A stretch of DNA of 64,000 nucleotides from Leptospiraceae bacterium (GTDB taxonomy: Bacteria; Spirochaetota; Leptospiria; Leptospirales; Leptospiraceae), in NCBI GenBank assembly GCA_024233875.1, contig JACKPB010000001.1:548501-612500 (forward strand), in the 5' to 3' direction. The notes beneath the pieces were generated by a model, which was not told the DNA's origin, did not search any database, and saw only the letters and a program-made list of their open reading frames with translations. The translations under genes were made by a program, and so were the position numbers. This document shows, piece after piece, positions 18,893 through 27,701 of the stretch; positions within the stretch are counted from its first letter, which is position 1, and every line of letters begins with the position of its first letter.

Positions 18893-18897
18893 GGGAA

Positions 18898-19473
18898 CTA
18901 GCCCAATAAACTTTTTTTGGCTTCGTTGTAAATATTGATTTTTGAACCATCCCCACCGGAATCGGGATGGTTCTCACGGATCAGTTTTCTATATGTGACC
19001 AGGATTTCTGAATCATCAATAGGATCTTCCAATCCCAGGATAGAAAGAGCTTCTTCCCGGGGGCGATATTCCGAAAATTTCTTCCAAAAATTACTTATCA
19101 TTTCACTGACTTCCTTGGGTGAAGTGTTTAGATTGGAAGGATTTAGGTAGTACTGTGCGAGTTTGTCTGAGGATGTAAGAAGATAATCACTTCCCCTTTC
19201 AAATTTTTTTATACGAATCATAGAAAAGTGTATTTCCAGATCTGCTGTTCCTGAAGATCTCAAGTTTTCCCGAATGAGATAAAGATAATGAAACAATACA
19301 AAATGTGATTGAAAGAGACTGTATTCTTCATCCAGTCTGGACTTTTCCAGGAATCCCTCCGAAATTAGGATTTTGATTAGATCGAATTCGGAAATTCCCT
19401 CCGGGTGGGATTCGAGGATTTGAATCAATTGATTTTGGAGAATTGTGCTTGATTCAGAGTTTAGGGAATCCAT
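18898..19473 (-). CDS. DNAJ-related protein with C-terminal J domain
   Basis: A 191-residue protein matching the DNAJ-related family. The N-terminal part (HPEGISEFDLIKIL, then FQSHFVLFHYLYLIREN) is the family's own domain, and a J domain closes the protein, with the HPD motif at residues 169-171. The J domain stimulates DnaK ATP hydrolysis, so this is a specialised co-chaperone. The J domain being at the C-terminus is normal for this family. Its ATG lies 6 bases past the PCuAC gene stop, so it ends the Sco-PCuAC-DNAJ run. Confidence 0.83.
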   Translation of the reverse strand: MDSLNSESSTILQNQLIQILESHPEGISEFDLIKILISEGFLEKSRLDEEYSLFQSHFVLFHYLYLIRENLRSSGTADLEIHFSMIRIKKFERGSDYLLTSSDKLAQYYLNPSNLNTSPKEVSEMISNFWKKFSEYRPREEALSILGLEDPIDDSEILVTYRKLIRENHPDSGGDGSKINIYNEAKKSLLG

Positions 19474-19479
19474 TTCCTC

Positions 19480-19908
19480 TCAAAGTTTTTGAATTGGAAT
19501 TTCAATTTCTAAGCTTTTCCCGTTTTGAAAGTGGATTTTTACTTTCTTCTTATCTCCTTCCTTTAGAGGATTGATTAGGTTAATGAACATAATGTGTTTG
19601 GATCCTTTTTTTAGTTCTAATGTAGTTTTGCTTTTTATTTCGAAAGCATCCACTTTTCTCATTTTCATCATTCCGTTTTCCTGTAGTACATCATGAAGTT
19701 CGACTTTCCGACTGATATCGGATTCGATTTTAATGATACGGAGATCATCATTTGAATTGTTGTAGATTTTCATGAATCCTGCAGAATTGGGACTTCCGGG
19801 AGGAACCATCCGTATGACAGGATTGGAAATAATGACTTGATCCGAGATAGTTTCAGCAGATGCAATACTGAGGGCCAGTAAGGAAAGGGTGATGAATAGG
19901 AATTTCAT
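19480..19908 (-). CDS. Periplasmic copper chaperone PCuAC
   Basis: A 142-residue exported copper chaperone (DUF461). It has a signal peptide (cut after IASA, ~residue 18), and the full Cu(I) motif H-x10-M-x21-H-x-M is present at H72, M83, H105 and M107. It delivers Cu(I) to the CuA site of cytochrome oxidase, together with Sco. The sco gene lies immediately upstream on the same strand with a 15-base gap. No oxidase subunit gene is in the window. Confidence 0.93.
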   Translation of the reverse strand: MKFLFITLSLLALSIASAETISDQVIISNPVIRMVPPGSPNSAGFMKIYNNSNDDLRIIKIESDISRKVELHDVLQENGMMKMRKVDAFEIKSKTTLELKKGSKHIMFINLINPLKEGDKKKVKIHFQNGKSLEIEIPIQKL

Positions 19909-19923
19909 ATCAATTCTCCAGAT

Positions 19924-20493
19924 TTAAAAATATTTGTTCAGGTAACTCATAAAGATTTCTTTTGAAACACCATGCGGGATTGTTTCTCTCCAGATATTTT
20001 CACCATCCAGAATGTAAATCCCTGTACTGTGATCCATGGTGTAACCCATTTCCGAGTCAAGGGGAACTTTTTGAAACGTAGCATAAAACTTGCCTGCAAT
20101 TTCAAGAAGTTCTTTTTCTGTACCGGTCAGTGCTAGAATCGAAGGATGAAAGTAGGTTACATAGTCATGCAATCTTGATATATCATCTCTTTCCGGATCA
20201 ACATCAATAAACAACACTCTAATTTTAGAAAGTTTCTCTTCATTTAGATCTTTCAAAATGGCAGAAAGGGAGTTGAGTGTGGAAGGACAAATGTCCGGAC
20301 AGGAAAGGAATCCGAAATACACCAGTGTAATTGAAAAAGCCTGATCACTGAGTCGAAAATCTCCGTCTTTTGATCTGAGGTGAATTTGAATGGGTTCCTT
20401 TTTTTCTTCAGGTGTTCTGTTCTTAAAAATTAGAACTCCGGAACCCAGAATGATCAAAAGGAGAATAGTCCAAAAGAACTTCATGCATTCCAT
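19924..20493 (-). CDS. Sco1/SenC-family copper and thiol protein
   Basis: A membrane-anchored thioredoxin-fold protein of 189 residues for CuA-site assembly in cytochrome oxidase. One N-terminal transmembrane helix (~residues 5-23) precedes the soluble domain. The copper ligands are the C65-P-D-I-C69 pair and H155 (MDHSTG). The start may be the ATG at 20493 or the one three codons later. It is the first gene of a Sco-PCuAC-DNAJ-related run. Confidence 0.92.
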   Translation of the reverse strand: MECMKFFWTILLLIILGSGVLIFKNRTPEEKKEPIQIHLRSKDGDFRLSDQAFSITLVYFGFLSCPDICPSTLNSLSAILKDLNEEKLSKIRVLFIDVDPERDDISRLHDYVTYFHPSILALTGTEKELLEIAGKFYATFQKVPLDSEMGYTMDHSTGIYILDGENIWRETIPHGVSKEIFMSYLNKYF

Positions 20494-21132
20494 TTTCTTT
20501 TAGAAAGCTAGATGGAAAAGTAAAAAAAAATAGAGTAAAAATAATTCCTGTATGAGAATAATCAAGAAATCTTATTTGAATTTTCTTATCCATATCTATC
20601 CGGGATTCAGTCAAAATACAATCTTTAAATATTGGTTTTTGGGAAATCAATTTTTGGATAGTTTGATTCTCATCTCTCAGAAAGAATTCATTCAAAAACT
20701 AATTGAATGGATTCTATTGTGATCCCCGTATGAAGTACTATGAAAGTTTGAAATACAATTGAGTAGAGCTATCTTTGTATTCAGATGAATTTTCTGATTG
20801 TATAAAATTACTGAATTATCGACCGGAGTTGAAGGGTTGTGGATCTCATTAGCAATTTCTGATTGTGGATGTAGTACAATCTATTGTAGAATAACATCTA
20901 TTTCATTTGAATCAATCAATGAATTAATGAGTGGTACTAGCAATAAACTCAATTTTTTGGACATTTTTTAGAAAAATCCTTGTAATCATTCAGATTGATA
21001 AAAGATTTGTAATTAGAAAATCTGATCATAATAAATTAGTTTCCAATTGGATAATAGTGTTTATTGATTATAAAACTATATATCCTGACACCAATAAATA
21101 CTAGTAAACCTCTTCTTGGATAATAATTTATT
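20494..21132. other. AT-rich intergenic stretch
   Basis: No gene, RNA or clear repeat seen between the divergent sco gene and repeat copy C. Composition is distinctly AT-rich and codon structure is absent in all frames longer than about 60 codons. The promoter of sco should lie near 20500-20560. Confidence 0.4.
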
Positions 21133-21223
21133 TATAATCATTTTCAATGAATGATTTGCACATTCATTATTAAGTCAGAAAACTTTAATAGGAAAACGCA
21201 ATTATTTATGAAAATTGGATTAT
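21133..21223 (-). repeat. 103-bp MITE-like repeat, copy C (shortened)
   Basis: Starts TATAATCATTTTCAATGA and ends GCAATTATTTATGAAAATTGG. The middle hairpin (AGCTATAAAATGGCT in other copies) is missing, so this is a ~90-bp derivative. Confidence 0.7.
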
Positions 21224-21601
21224 AACTCTAGATCAGTTGCACGGATCCTATATGATTTGTAGGGATAGTGTTCATCAATCGATCGAAATTCAATAGTTGA
21301 ATCTGAGATCTGGTAGTGGTAACTGTATTCAGTTGCACATAGGTGTATCATCCCAATTTCAATCCTATGATGATTGTATCATTGGGAAGGGTTTTTGTTT
21401 CTATACCCTTATTGAATGCACATCAAATAAAGTATACTTAAGTCGATACCTCATAAGTAGGCAATTCGATAAGTAATTACTTAAATTCAATATTAAGATT
21501 TGACAGCAGTCATTTGTAATCGGATCTAAATATTGGATCGTATCTGTAAAATTAGAATCCTTATATTCAAAAGAAATGTAAGGTCATAGGAAGGAACTAA
21601 G
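21224..21601. other. Leader region of the betaine operon
   Basis: About 380 bases upstream of the GSMT start. A TTGACA at 21499-21504 could be a -35 box, but the nearest acceptable -10 (TCTAAA, 21525-21530) is 20 bases away, so the call is weak. No riboswitch was recognised. An AGGAAGGA ribosome site at ~21588-21596 precedes the ATG. Confidence 0.35.
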
Positions 21602-22414
21602 ATGTCTTCAAAAGATGTACAAGCATATGGCGAAAATCCATTAGAAAAACGGGAAACAGATCATTATAAAAATGAATACATTGAATCATTTGTAGAAAAA
21701 TGGGATGAGCTCATCGATTGGGATGCAAGAGCTAAGAGCGAAGGTGAATTTTTTATCAACGAGTTGAAGAAGAGAGACGCCAAAAAAGTTTTGGATGTAG
21801 CTACCGGAACAGGATTTCATTCCATTCGATTGATTGAAGCCGGGTTTGAAGTAACCAGTGCGGATGGTAGTCCGTTTATGCTGGCTAAAGCTTTTGAAAA
21901 TGCCAGAAAAAGAGGTCACATCTTAAGAACAGTTCAGGCGGATTGGCGTTGGTTGAATAGGGATGTTCATGGAAAGTACGACGCAGTGATCTGCTTGGGA
22001 AATTCATTTACCCATCTCTTTTCCGAACGGGACAGAAGAAAATCTCTGGCAGAATTTTATGCCGCTATCCGTCATGATGGTGCTTTGATTCTGGATCAGA
22101 GAAATTATGATATGATTCTGGACAAAGGTTTTTCTTCAAAACACATCTATTATTATGCCGGAGAAAATGTTCAGGCTGAACCCGAGCATATGGATGAGGG
22201 TCTTGCAAGATTCAGATATAGCTTTCCGGATGGCTCGAAATACAATTTAAATATGTTTCCGCTCCGGAAAAATTATACAAGAAAAATTTTACATGAAGTA
22301 GGATTTCAAACTATTAATACTTATGGGGATTTTCAGGAAACATACCATCAGGAAGAGCCTGATTTTTTTATTCATGTGGCTGAAAAGTACTACGGGAATG
22401 AATACAATGACTAA
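21602..22414 (+). CDS. Glycine/sarcosine N-methyltransferase
   Basis: SAM-dependent enzyme of the three-step glycine betaine route: glycine to sarcosine to dimethylglycine. The 270-residue length fits the known GSMT enzymes, and the opening (YGENPLEKRETDHYKNEYI, SFVEKWDELIDWDARA) is the signature of that family. The SAM site is VLDVATGTGFHS (~residues 62-73). It is cytoplasmic and leads a three-gene operon; its stop overlaps the SDMT start by 8 bases. Identification is by recognition of family phrases and by gene context. Confidence 0.93.
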   Translation: MSSKDVQAYGENPLEKRETDHYKNEYIESFVEKWDELIDWDARAKSEGEFFINELKKRDAKKVLDVATGTGFHSIRLIEAGFEVTSADGSPFMLAKAFENARKRGHILRTVQADWRWLNRDVHGKYDAVICLGNSFTHLFSERDRRKSLAEFYAAIRHDGALILDQRNYDMILDKGFSSKHIYYYAGENVQAEPEHMDEGLARFRYSFPDGSKYNLNMFPLRKNYTRKILHEVGFQTINTYGDFQETYHQEEPDFFIHVAEKYYGNEYND

Positions 22415-23246
22415 TCCGGAATACACTCAATCAGAATCCGTAGCTCAGGAGTACTACAATAGTAGCGAGGCAGATGAATTTTATTTCAATATTTGGGGAG
22501 GAGAAGACATTCATATCGGAATGTATGACACTCCGGATTCACCCATCGCCCCTGCCAGTAAGAAGACAGTTACTTTTATGTCTGATCGTATTACAGGAGC
22601 TAATTCTGAAACCAGACTAATTGATCTCGGTTCGGGTTATGGTGGCGCGGCACGATATCTTCACAAAAAATTTGGAGTCCATGTCTCCTGTCTGAACATT
22701 AGTGAAGCCCAAAATGCAAGAAATCGAAAATTCAATTCGGAGCAAAACCTAAATGATTGGATAGGGGTGACCGATGGAAGTTTTGAAAAAATTCCATTTA
22801 AGGACTCCGAATTTGACATTGCCTGGTCACAGGATGCTCTTCTCCACAGCAGTGAAAAAGAAACAGTTTTCAAAGAGATTCATAGGGTTTTGAAACAGGG
22901 TGGAGAATTGATTTTTACAGATCCCATGCAGGCAGGAGGGGTGAAGCAGGAAGATCTTCAACCTGTTTTAGATCGAATTCATTTGGAATCCATGGGCTCT
23001 TTTGAGTTTTATCAAGAAGTCGCTCAAAAAGTTGGATTCGAAACTATTGAGATCATTGATCTATCCGATCATCTGGGTTTTCATTACTCTGCTGTTTTGA
23101 AAGAAGTCGAAAAAAGGTATGATGAAATAGTTAAGATTTCTAATCAAGCTTACATTGATAAAATGAAAATTGGTTTGAATCATTGGATATCCGCATACAA
23201 AAATGGTCTTTTGAACTGGGGAGTTCTTCGCTTTAAAAAAGTATGA
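22407..23246 (+). CDS. Sarcosine/dimethylglycine N-methyltransferase
   Basis: SAM-dependent methyltransferase that finishes betaine synthesis (sarcosine to dimethylglycine to betaine). A 279-residue protein with YYNSSEADEFYFNIWGG near the N-terminus and the SAM site LIDLGSGYGGAARYL (~residues 69-83), as in known SDMT enzymes. The ATG at 22407 is preferred because GGGA lies 9 bases upstream; an ATG at 22398 gives three more residues, and the open frame extends still further without support. It is coupled by overlap to GSMT upstream and to the transporter gene downstream. Confidence 0.92.
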   Translation: MTNPEYTQSESVAQEYYNSSEADEFYFNIWGGEDIHIGMYDTPDSPIAPASKKTVTFMSDRITGANSETRLIDLGSGYGGAARYLHKKFGVHVSCLNISEAQNARNRKFNSEQNLNDWIGVTDGSFEKIPFKDSEFDIAWSQDALLHSSEKETVFKEIHRVLKQGGELIFTDPMQAGGVKQEDLQPVLDRIHLESMGSFEFYQEVAQKVGFETIEIIDLSDHLGFHYSAVLKEVEKRYDEIVKISNQAYIDKMKIGLNHWISAYKNGLLNWGVLRFKKV

Positions 23247-24781
23247 AAGAAATAGGTAAGACGGTATTTTTTGGTGCGGTAGGTATCGTTCTTGCCACCT
23301 CGCTCACGGGATTTTTCTTTCCCAAAGATCTAGAGTACTGGGCCAATCTGGCCTTTCAGTTTTCCATTCAAAAATTTGGGTGGTTTTACCTGATGGCGAC
23401 GTTTGCCTTTCTGGTATTTTCTATTTATCTTCTCTTCAGTCCCTATAAAAATATCAAATTAGGAAATGATGATGAAGAACCGGAATATCCTTTCTTTCCA
23501 TGGTTGGCTATGCTTTTTGCTGCCGGAATGGGGATAGGACTCGTTTTCTGGGGGGTAGCGGAACCCATCTATCACTATTCCCATCCTCCTATGGGAATGG
23601 CGGAGAGACTCACACCCGAGGCTGCACGTCTTGCCTTTCGTTATTCCTTTTTTCATTGGGGACTCCATCCCTGGTCGGTATACACGGTGATTGCGCTAGC
23701 TATAGCTTATTCTCAATTCCGAAAGGGAGAGTCCGGTCTCATTAGTGTTACCCTCCGTCCTCTTCTTGGGGATAGAGTGGATGGTACTCCCGGAAAGATC
23801 ATAGATATGATCGCCGTCATTGCTACCGCTTTTGGTGTAGCCACTTCTCTCGGTTTGGGAAGTCTTCAAATCACAGCCGGACTTTCCCGATTGTTCGGAT
23901 GGGAACAAACCCTCCAATCCAATACGATTGTCATCATCATTGCCACCATCCTCTTCTTGATTTCTGCCAATACCGGTCTCGATCGGGGGATCAAGTTTTT
24001 GAGTAATACCAATATGATCATAGCTCTACTTCTCTTCGGGTTCGTATTTTTTGTAGGTCCCACCAGCTTCATCATGGAGGTGTTTACCACCACTCTGGGA
24101 AGTTATTTCAAAGAATTTCTACCCATGAGCTTTCGGATGACACCCTTTACCAATCAAAAATGGTTGGGTGAGTGGACTCTTTTTTATTGGGCATGGTGGA
24201 TTGCATGGGCGCCCTTCGTGGGGACCTTTATTGCGCGAATTTCCAGGGGTAGAACCATCCGGGAGTTTGTCACCGGTGTGCTATTTGTTCCTTCGGTGAT
24301 GAGTGCCCTCTGGTTCTCTGTCATGGGCGGTTCAGCTCTCTACTCTGAGCTCTTCGAAAATAGCAATATTGTCAGAGCAGTGGATTTGGATGTGAGCACT
24401 GCTGTATTTGTGGCTCTTGAAAAATTACCTTTCGGTTCCTTCCTCGGAGGCATAGCTATTTTATTGGTGATTGTCTTTTTTGTCACTTCTGCTGATTCTG
24501 CTACTTTTGTCATGGGAATGCTTTCTACCAAAGGAAGTTTGAATCCCGGAAATTCTGTAAAAATTATCTGGGGAATCCTCCAGGCTATGATAGCCATTGC
24601 CCTCCTCATGAGCGGGGGGTTGAAAGCCCTTCAAACAGTTTTGATCATCATAGCCCTCCCTTTTAGCTTCATACTTGTTGCAATTATTTTCTCCATCCAT
24701 AGGTCTCTTAGTGAAGATGCAATGTCTCAAAAACATCCCTTTCCCGAAAAAGGAAAACTTTCGAAAGAAAAAATAGACTGA
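23243..24781 (+). CDS. BCCT-family betaine transporter
   Basis: A 512-residue secondary transporter with 12 predicted transmembrane helices. The glycine stretch AAGMGIGLVFWGVAEP (~residues 91-106) is the sodium-coupled betaine form (GMGIGL), and the tryptophan box WAWWIAWAPFVGTFIAR (~residues 313-329) lines the substrate site. The charged C-terminus is short compared with the osmosensing tail of BetP. Its ATG overlaps the SDMT stop (ATGA), so synthesis and uptake of betaine are in one operon. It imports external betaine under osmotic stress and may retrieve leaked betaine. Confidence 0.93.
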   Translation: MKEIGKTVFFGAVGIVLATSLTGFFFPKDLEYWANLAFQFSIQKFGWFYLMATFAFLVFSIYLLFSPYKNIKLGNDDEEPEYPFFPWLAMLFAAGMGIGLVFWGVAEPIYHYSHPPMGMAERLTPEAARLAFRYSFFHWGLHPWSVYTVIALAIAYSQFRKGESGLISVTLRPLLGDRVDGTPGKIIDMIAVIATAFGVATSLGLGSLQITAGLSRLFGWEQTLQSNTIVIIIATILFLISANTGLDRGIKFLSNTNMIIALLLFGFVFFVGPTSFIMEVFTTTLGSYFKEFLPMSFRMTPFTNQKWLGEWTLFYWAWWIAWAPFVGTFIARISRGRTIREFVTGVLFVPSVMSALWFSVMGGSALYSELFENSNIVRAVDLDVSTAVFVALEKLPFGSFLGGIAILLVIVFFVTSADSATFVMGMLSTKGSLNPGNSVKIIWGILQAMIAIALLMSGGLKALQTVLIIIALPFSFILVAIIFSIHRSLSEDAMSQKHPFPEKGKLSKEKID

Positions 24782-24879
24782 TTTATATTTTCAATAGATG
24801 AAATTTTTAAAATTAGATGACCGAGATCCTGTTTTTTCTAGCATTGTCTAAAGAAATTTAGGTAAAGGTAAGTTTTCCA

Positions 24880-25878
24880 ATGGAAAACAATATGGATAAA
24901 ACTATGAGAATTGCGTTAATTGCATTGATCAGTTTCTTTTTTGCAGTGAACTGCGGTCCTTCTGCAAAAACAAAAGAACTTATGAAGAAGGGCAAGGATA
25001 TGTTCGGAACGATCCCCGAATCCATGCCGGGTTCTGAAAAAGACACTCCCGCTTTGATCGAGCTGGGGAAAAAACTTTATATGGAAAAAGGTCTATCTCA
25101 AAACGATTCCCAGTCCTGCAATAGCTGTCATAATGTTTTGGATAAAAAAGGTGGAGTGGACAATTTGCCTACTTCCCCGGGAGCATTTGGAAAAAATGGA
25201 GATAGAAACTCTCCAACTGTTTTGAATGCAGGATTCCATGTGGCTCAGTTTTGGGACGGAAGAGCAAAGGATTTAGTTGAACAGGCAAAAGGTCCCATCC
25301 TCAATCCGGTTGAGATGGCTATGCCTGATGAAGCTACTGTGGTTTCTAAAATCTCCGGACTCGAGGGCTACAAAGAAATGTTTGAAAAGGCTTTCGGTGC
25401 ACCCGATCAAATCACATATGACAATATAGCTATTGCCATTGCTGCATTTGAAAGAACCCTCAGAACTTCAGATAGATTTGATGATTTTATCAAAGGGGAT
25501 GCCAAGGCACTTTCCGATGAAGAGCAAAGAGGTCTGGAATTGTTTTTAACTGTGGGTTGCAATACCTGTCACAATGGTCCACTCATGGGGGGACAGATGT
25601 TCATGAAAGTAGGGGTAGTCAATCCTTATGAAAACACTGAAGATCTCGGAAAGTACAACCTAACCAAGCAGGAATCAGACAAATATGTTTTCAAGGTTCC
25701 TTCTCTTAGAAATATTGCGATCACCGGTCCATACTTCCATGATGGAAAAGTAACCACCCTGGAAGATGCTGTGAAAAAAATGGCCTGGATGCAACTCGGC
25801 AAAAAACTTGAAGATGTTCAGGTTCATCAATTGGTAGCATTTCTTAAATCCTTAACTGACAAAGAGCGCGATCAATAA
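24880..25878 (+). CDS. Di-haem cytochrome c peroxidase (CCP/MauG family)
   Basis: A 332-residue exported protein that reduces hydrogen peroxide with electrons from cytochrome c or quinol. The N-terminus has a lipoprotein-like signal ending FFAVNC at ~residues 21-26, so it may be lipid-anchored. Two haem c sites, C80-x-x-C83-H84 and C227-x-x-C230-H231, with the typical LNAGFHVAQFWDGRA between them and VPSLRNIAITGPYFHDG after the second. It is followed by a strong terminator, so it is probably monocistronic. Confidence 0.93.
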   Translation: MENNMDKTMRIALIALISFFFAVNCGPSAKTKELMKKGKDMFGTIPESMPGSEKDTPALIELGKKLYMEKGLSQNDSQSCNSCHNVLDKKGGVDNLPTSPGAFGKNGDRNSPTVLNAGFHVAQFWDGRAKDLVEQAKGPILNPVEMAMPDEATVVSKISGLEGYKEMFEKAFGAPDQITYDNIAIAIAAFERTLRTSDRFDDFIKGDAKALSDEEQRGLELFLTVGCNTCHNGPLMGGQMFMKVGVVNPYENTEDLGKYNLTKQESDKYVFKVPSLRNIAITGPYFHDGKVTTLEDAVKKMAWMQLGKKLEDVQVHQLVAFLKSLTDKERDQ

Positions 25879-25888
25879 TTTCCCACCC

Positions 25889-25915
25889 AATCGCTTCCAT
25901 TCGGAAGCGATTTTT
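25889..25915 (+). terminator. Rho-independent terminator of the peroxidase gene
   Basis: AATCGCTTCC (25889-25898), loop ATTC, GGAAGCGATT (25903-25912), then T residues. A 10-bp stem 11 bases after the stop codon. Confidence 0.9.
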
Positions 25916-26009
25916 CTTCCCTTCTTTTTTTTCTAAAAATGCTTGCCAAGTAACATGAGAAAAGTCTAATCATTACCACTCTTTTAAATCCAAATAAGGG
26001 GTAATCGAT

Positions 26010-26456
26010 ATGAAATTTAGGTTTGGTTTGGTCGCATTTGTTTTTCTATTCTCAAATGCTGTTTTGCTGGCTGATCCCGCACCTGTCACAGGGCTATGGC
26101 GTACAATAGATGATGAAACAAAGCAGGAAAAGTCAGTTGTGGAAGTTTATGAAAAGGGAGGGAAGATATTTGCTAAGATTGTAAATCTGAAGGAACCAAA
26201 TGATGAATCCGGAAATCCTAAGACCTGTACAAAATGTACCGGAGAGGACAAGAACAAGCCCGTTCAGGGGTTGGTGATCGTCAAAAACTTGGAAGCAGAT
26301 GGTGATGAATGGGCAGGTGGTACGATTATGGATCCCAGCAATGGAAAGACCTACAAATGTATCATGCAGTCTATTGAAGGTGGTAAGAAGTTGAAAGTAA
26401 GGGGCTATATCGGTTTTAAGGCAGTGGGGAGAAACCAAATCTGGCTCAAGAAATAA
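26010..26456 (+). CDS. Exported DUF2147 protein (first of two)
   Basis: A 148-residue protein with a signal peptide (cut after LLADP region, ~residue 21). DUF2147 core: TGLWRTIDDETKQEKSVVEVY, GKIFAKIVNLKEPN, CTKCTGEDKNKPVQGL and GTIMDPSNGKTYKC. It carries a C-x-x-C in the middle that its neighbour lacks. The family has no established function; members occur as secreted or surface proteins, often in pairs. The next gene encodes a second member, 54 bases away. Confidence 0.88.
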   Translation: MKFRFGLVAFVFLFSNAVLLADPAPVTGLWRTIDDETKQEKSVVEVYEKGGKIFAKIVNLKEPNDESGNPKTCTKCTGEDKNKPVQGLVIVKNLEADGDEWAGGTIMDPSNGKTYKCIMQSIEGGKKLKVRGYIGFKAVGRNQIWLKK

Positions 26457-26510
26457 AACACAAGGGTATCATTTTTTTAAATTAATTGATCAGGACATAA
26501 GGAGAACTGA

Positions 26511-26987
26511 ATGAAAAAATTAGTAAATCTATTGGCAGTATTGTTCTTCCTACTCTTTGTAGGAAGTGTCTCAGCAAATGACAAGATTCTGGGAACTTGG
26601 ATCACCGAGGGTGGAAAGTCGAATGTAGAACTCTACAAATGCGGTGGGAATGTTTGTGGAAAGATCGTATGGCTAAAAGAACCCAATTACAAAGAAGGGG
26701 ATGATCAGGTCAAAAAAGGTCAGGTAAAAGCAGGCGATCCAAAAGTAGACACAGAAAATCCCGATGCTTCCAAGAAAAAGAATCCTATCGTTGGACTTGA
26801 GTTTTTGAAAAACTTTAAATACGATGCTGGTGATGAAGAGTTTGTAAATGGTGAAATTTACGATCCCGAATCCGGAAAACTGTACGTGGGTGAATTGAAA
26901 TTGGTCAATGACAATACTCTCAAATTAAATGGACACCTAAAGATTTCGAGATTTCTCGGAAAAAAACAAACCTGGAAAAGAAAGTAA
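26511..26987 (+). CDS. Exported DUF2147 protein (second of two)
   Basis: A 158-residue paralogue of the preceding gene, with a signal peptide cut after VSAN (~residue 22). Core: GTWITEGGKSNVELYKCGGNVCGKIVWLKEPN, with cysteines in CGGNVC in place of the neighbour's CxxC, then GEIYDPESGKLYVGEL. Length and C-terminus (GKKQTWKRK) are typical of the family. The pair shares a transcript ending at the hairpin 26997-27025. Function unknown. Confidence 0.88.
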   Translation: MKKLVNLLAVLFFLLFVGSVSANDKILGTWITEGGKSNVELYKCGGNVCGKIVWLKEPNYKEGDDQVKKGQVKAGDPKVDTENPDASKKKNPIVGLEFLKNFKYDAGDEEFVNGEIYDPESGKLYVGELKLVNDNTLKLNGHLKISRFLGKKQTWKRK

Positions 26988-26996
26988 AAATCACAA

Positions 26997-27025
26997 TTCT
27001 GTAAGAGGGATTCCCTCTTACAGAA
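26997..27025. terminator. Bidirectional 13-bp hairpin between DUF2147 and rnpB
   Basis: TTCTGTAAGAGGG (26997-27009), loop ATT, CCCTCTTACAGAA (27013-27025). It stands 10 bases after the DUF2147 stop and just past the 3' end of the minus-strand RNase P RNA, so it can terminate both; short T/A runs flank it on both sides. Confidence 0.8.
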
Positions 27026-27032
27026 CAGGAAA

Positions 27033-27398
<366 letters not shown>

Positions 27399-27477
27399 TT
27401 TTCATTAGATTTAAAAAAGAGAAAAAAGTAAACAAAATCTTTCTTGACATTTAAAAATCCGAAATCCAATCTGTTAT

Positions 27478-27492
27478 TAAGAATGATTCTCA
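27478..27492. promoter_or_regulatory. Fur/PerR-type operator (7-1-7)
   Basis: TAAGAATGATTCTCA is a near-perfect 7-1-7 inverted repeat (13 of 14 arm positions symmetrical), very close to the Fur-family consensus TGAtAATnATtATCA. It lies 23 bases before the ATG of the ferredoxin-like gene and downstream of a TTGACA (27444-27449). Confidence 0.6.
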
Positions 27493-27515
27493 GTATTAAA
27501 AGAGAAAGGTAAAAC

Positions 27516-27701
27516 ATGGAAAAATGTCATTGCTCCGGTGTTCGTTTTGAAAAGGTGATCGAAGTTGCCAGACAAATGGGTATAGATTATAAAGATGCAG
27601 CTAGAAAATTAGATGTATCGGAAACCTGTAGGGCATGCAAAGATGATTTCACATCCTTTTGTGAAAGAGGAAAGACCAATCACAGTCATCATCACTCCTA
27701 A
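27516..27701 (+). CDS. BFD-like [2Fe-2S] small ferredoxin with His tail
   Basis: A 61-residue protein resembling bacterioferritin-associated ferredoxin. The cluster ligands are C4-x-C6 and C38-x-x-C41, with GV after the first pair as in Bfd; a further cysteine is at C49. Bfd proteins hand electrons to bacterioferritin for iron release. The C-terminus ends in a histidine cluster (HSHHHS), unusual for the family and suited to metal binding. A Fur-type box just upstream suggests iron regulation. An AAAGG ribosome site precedes the ATG. It overlaps the convergent rsmI stop by 4 bases. Confidence 0.78.
   Translation: MEKCHCSGVRFEKVIEVARQMGIDYKDAARKLDVSETCRACKDDFTSFCERGKTNHSHHHS

Noticed and set aside
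20494..21601. Long spacer before the betaine operon as a riboswitch
   Set aside because: No known aptamer core (glycine, SAM or other) could be recognised; the region is plain AT-rich DNA plus a repeat copy.
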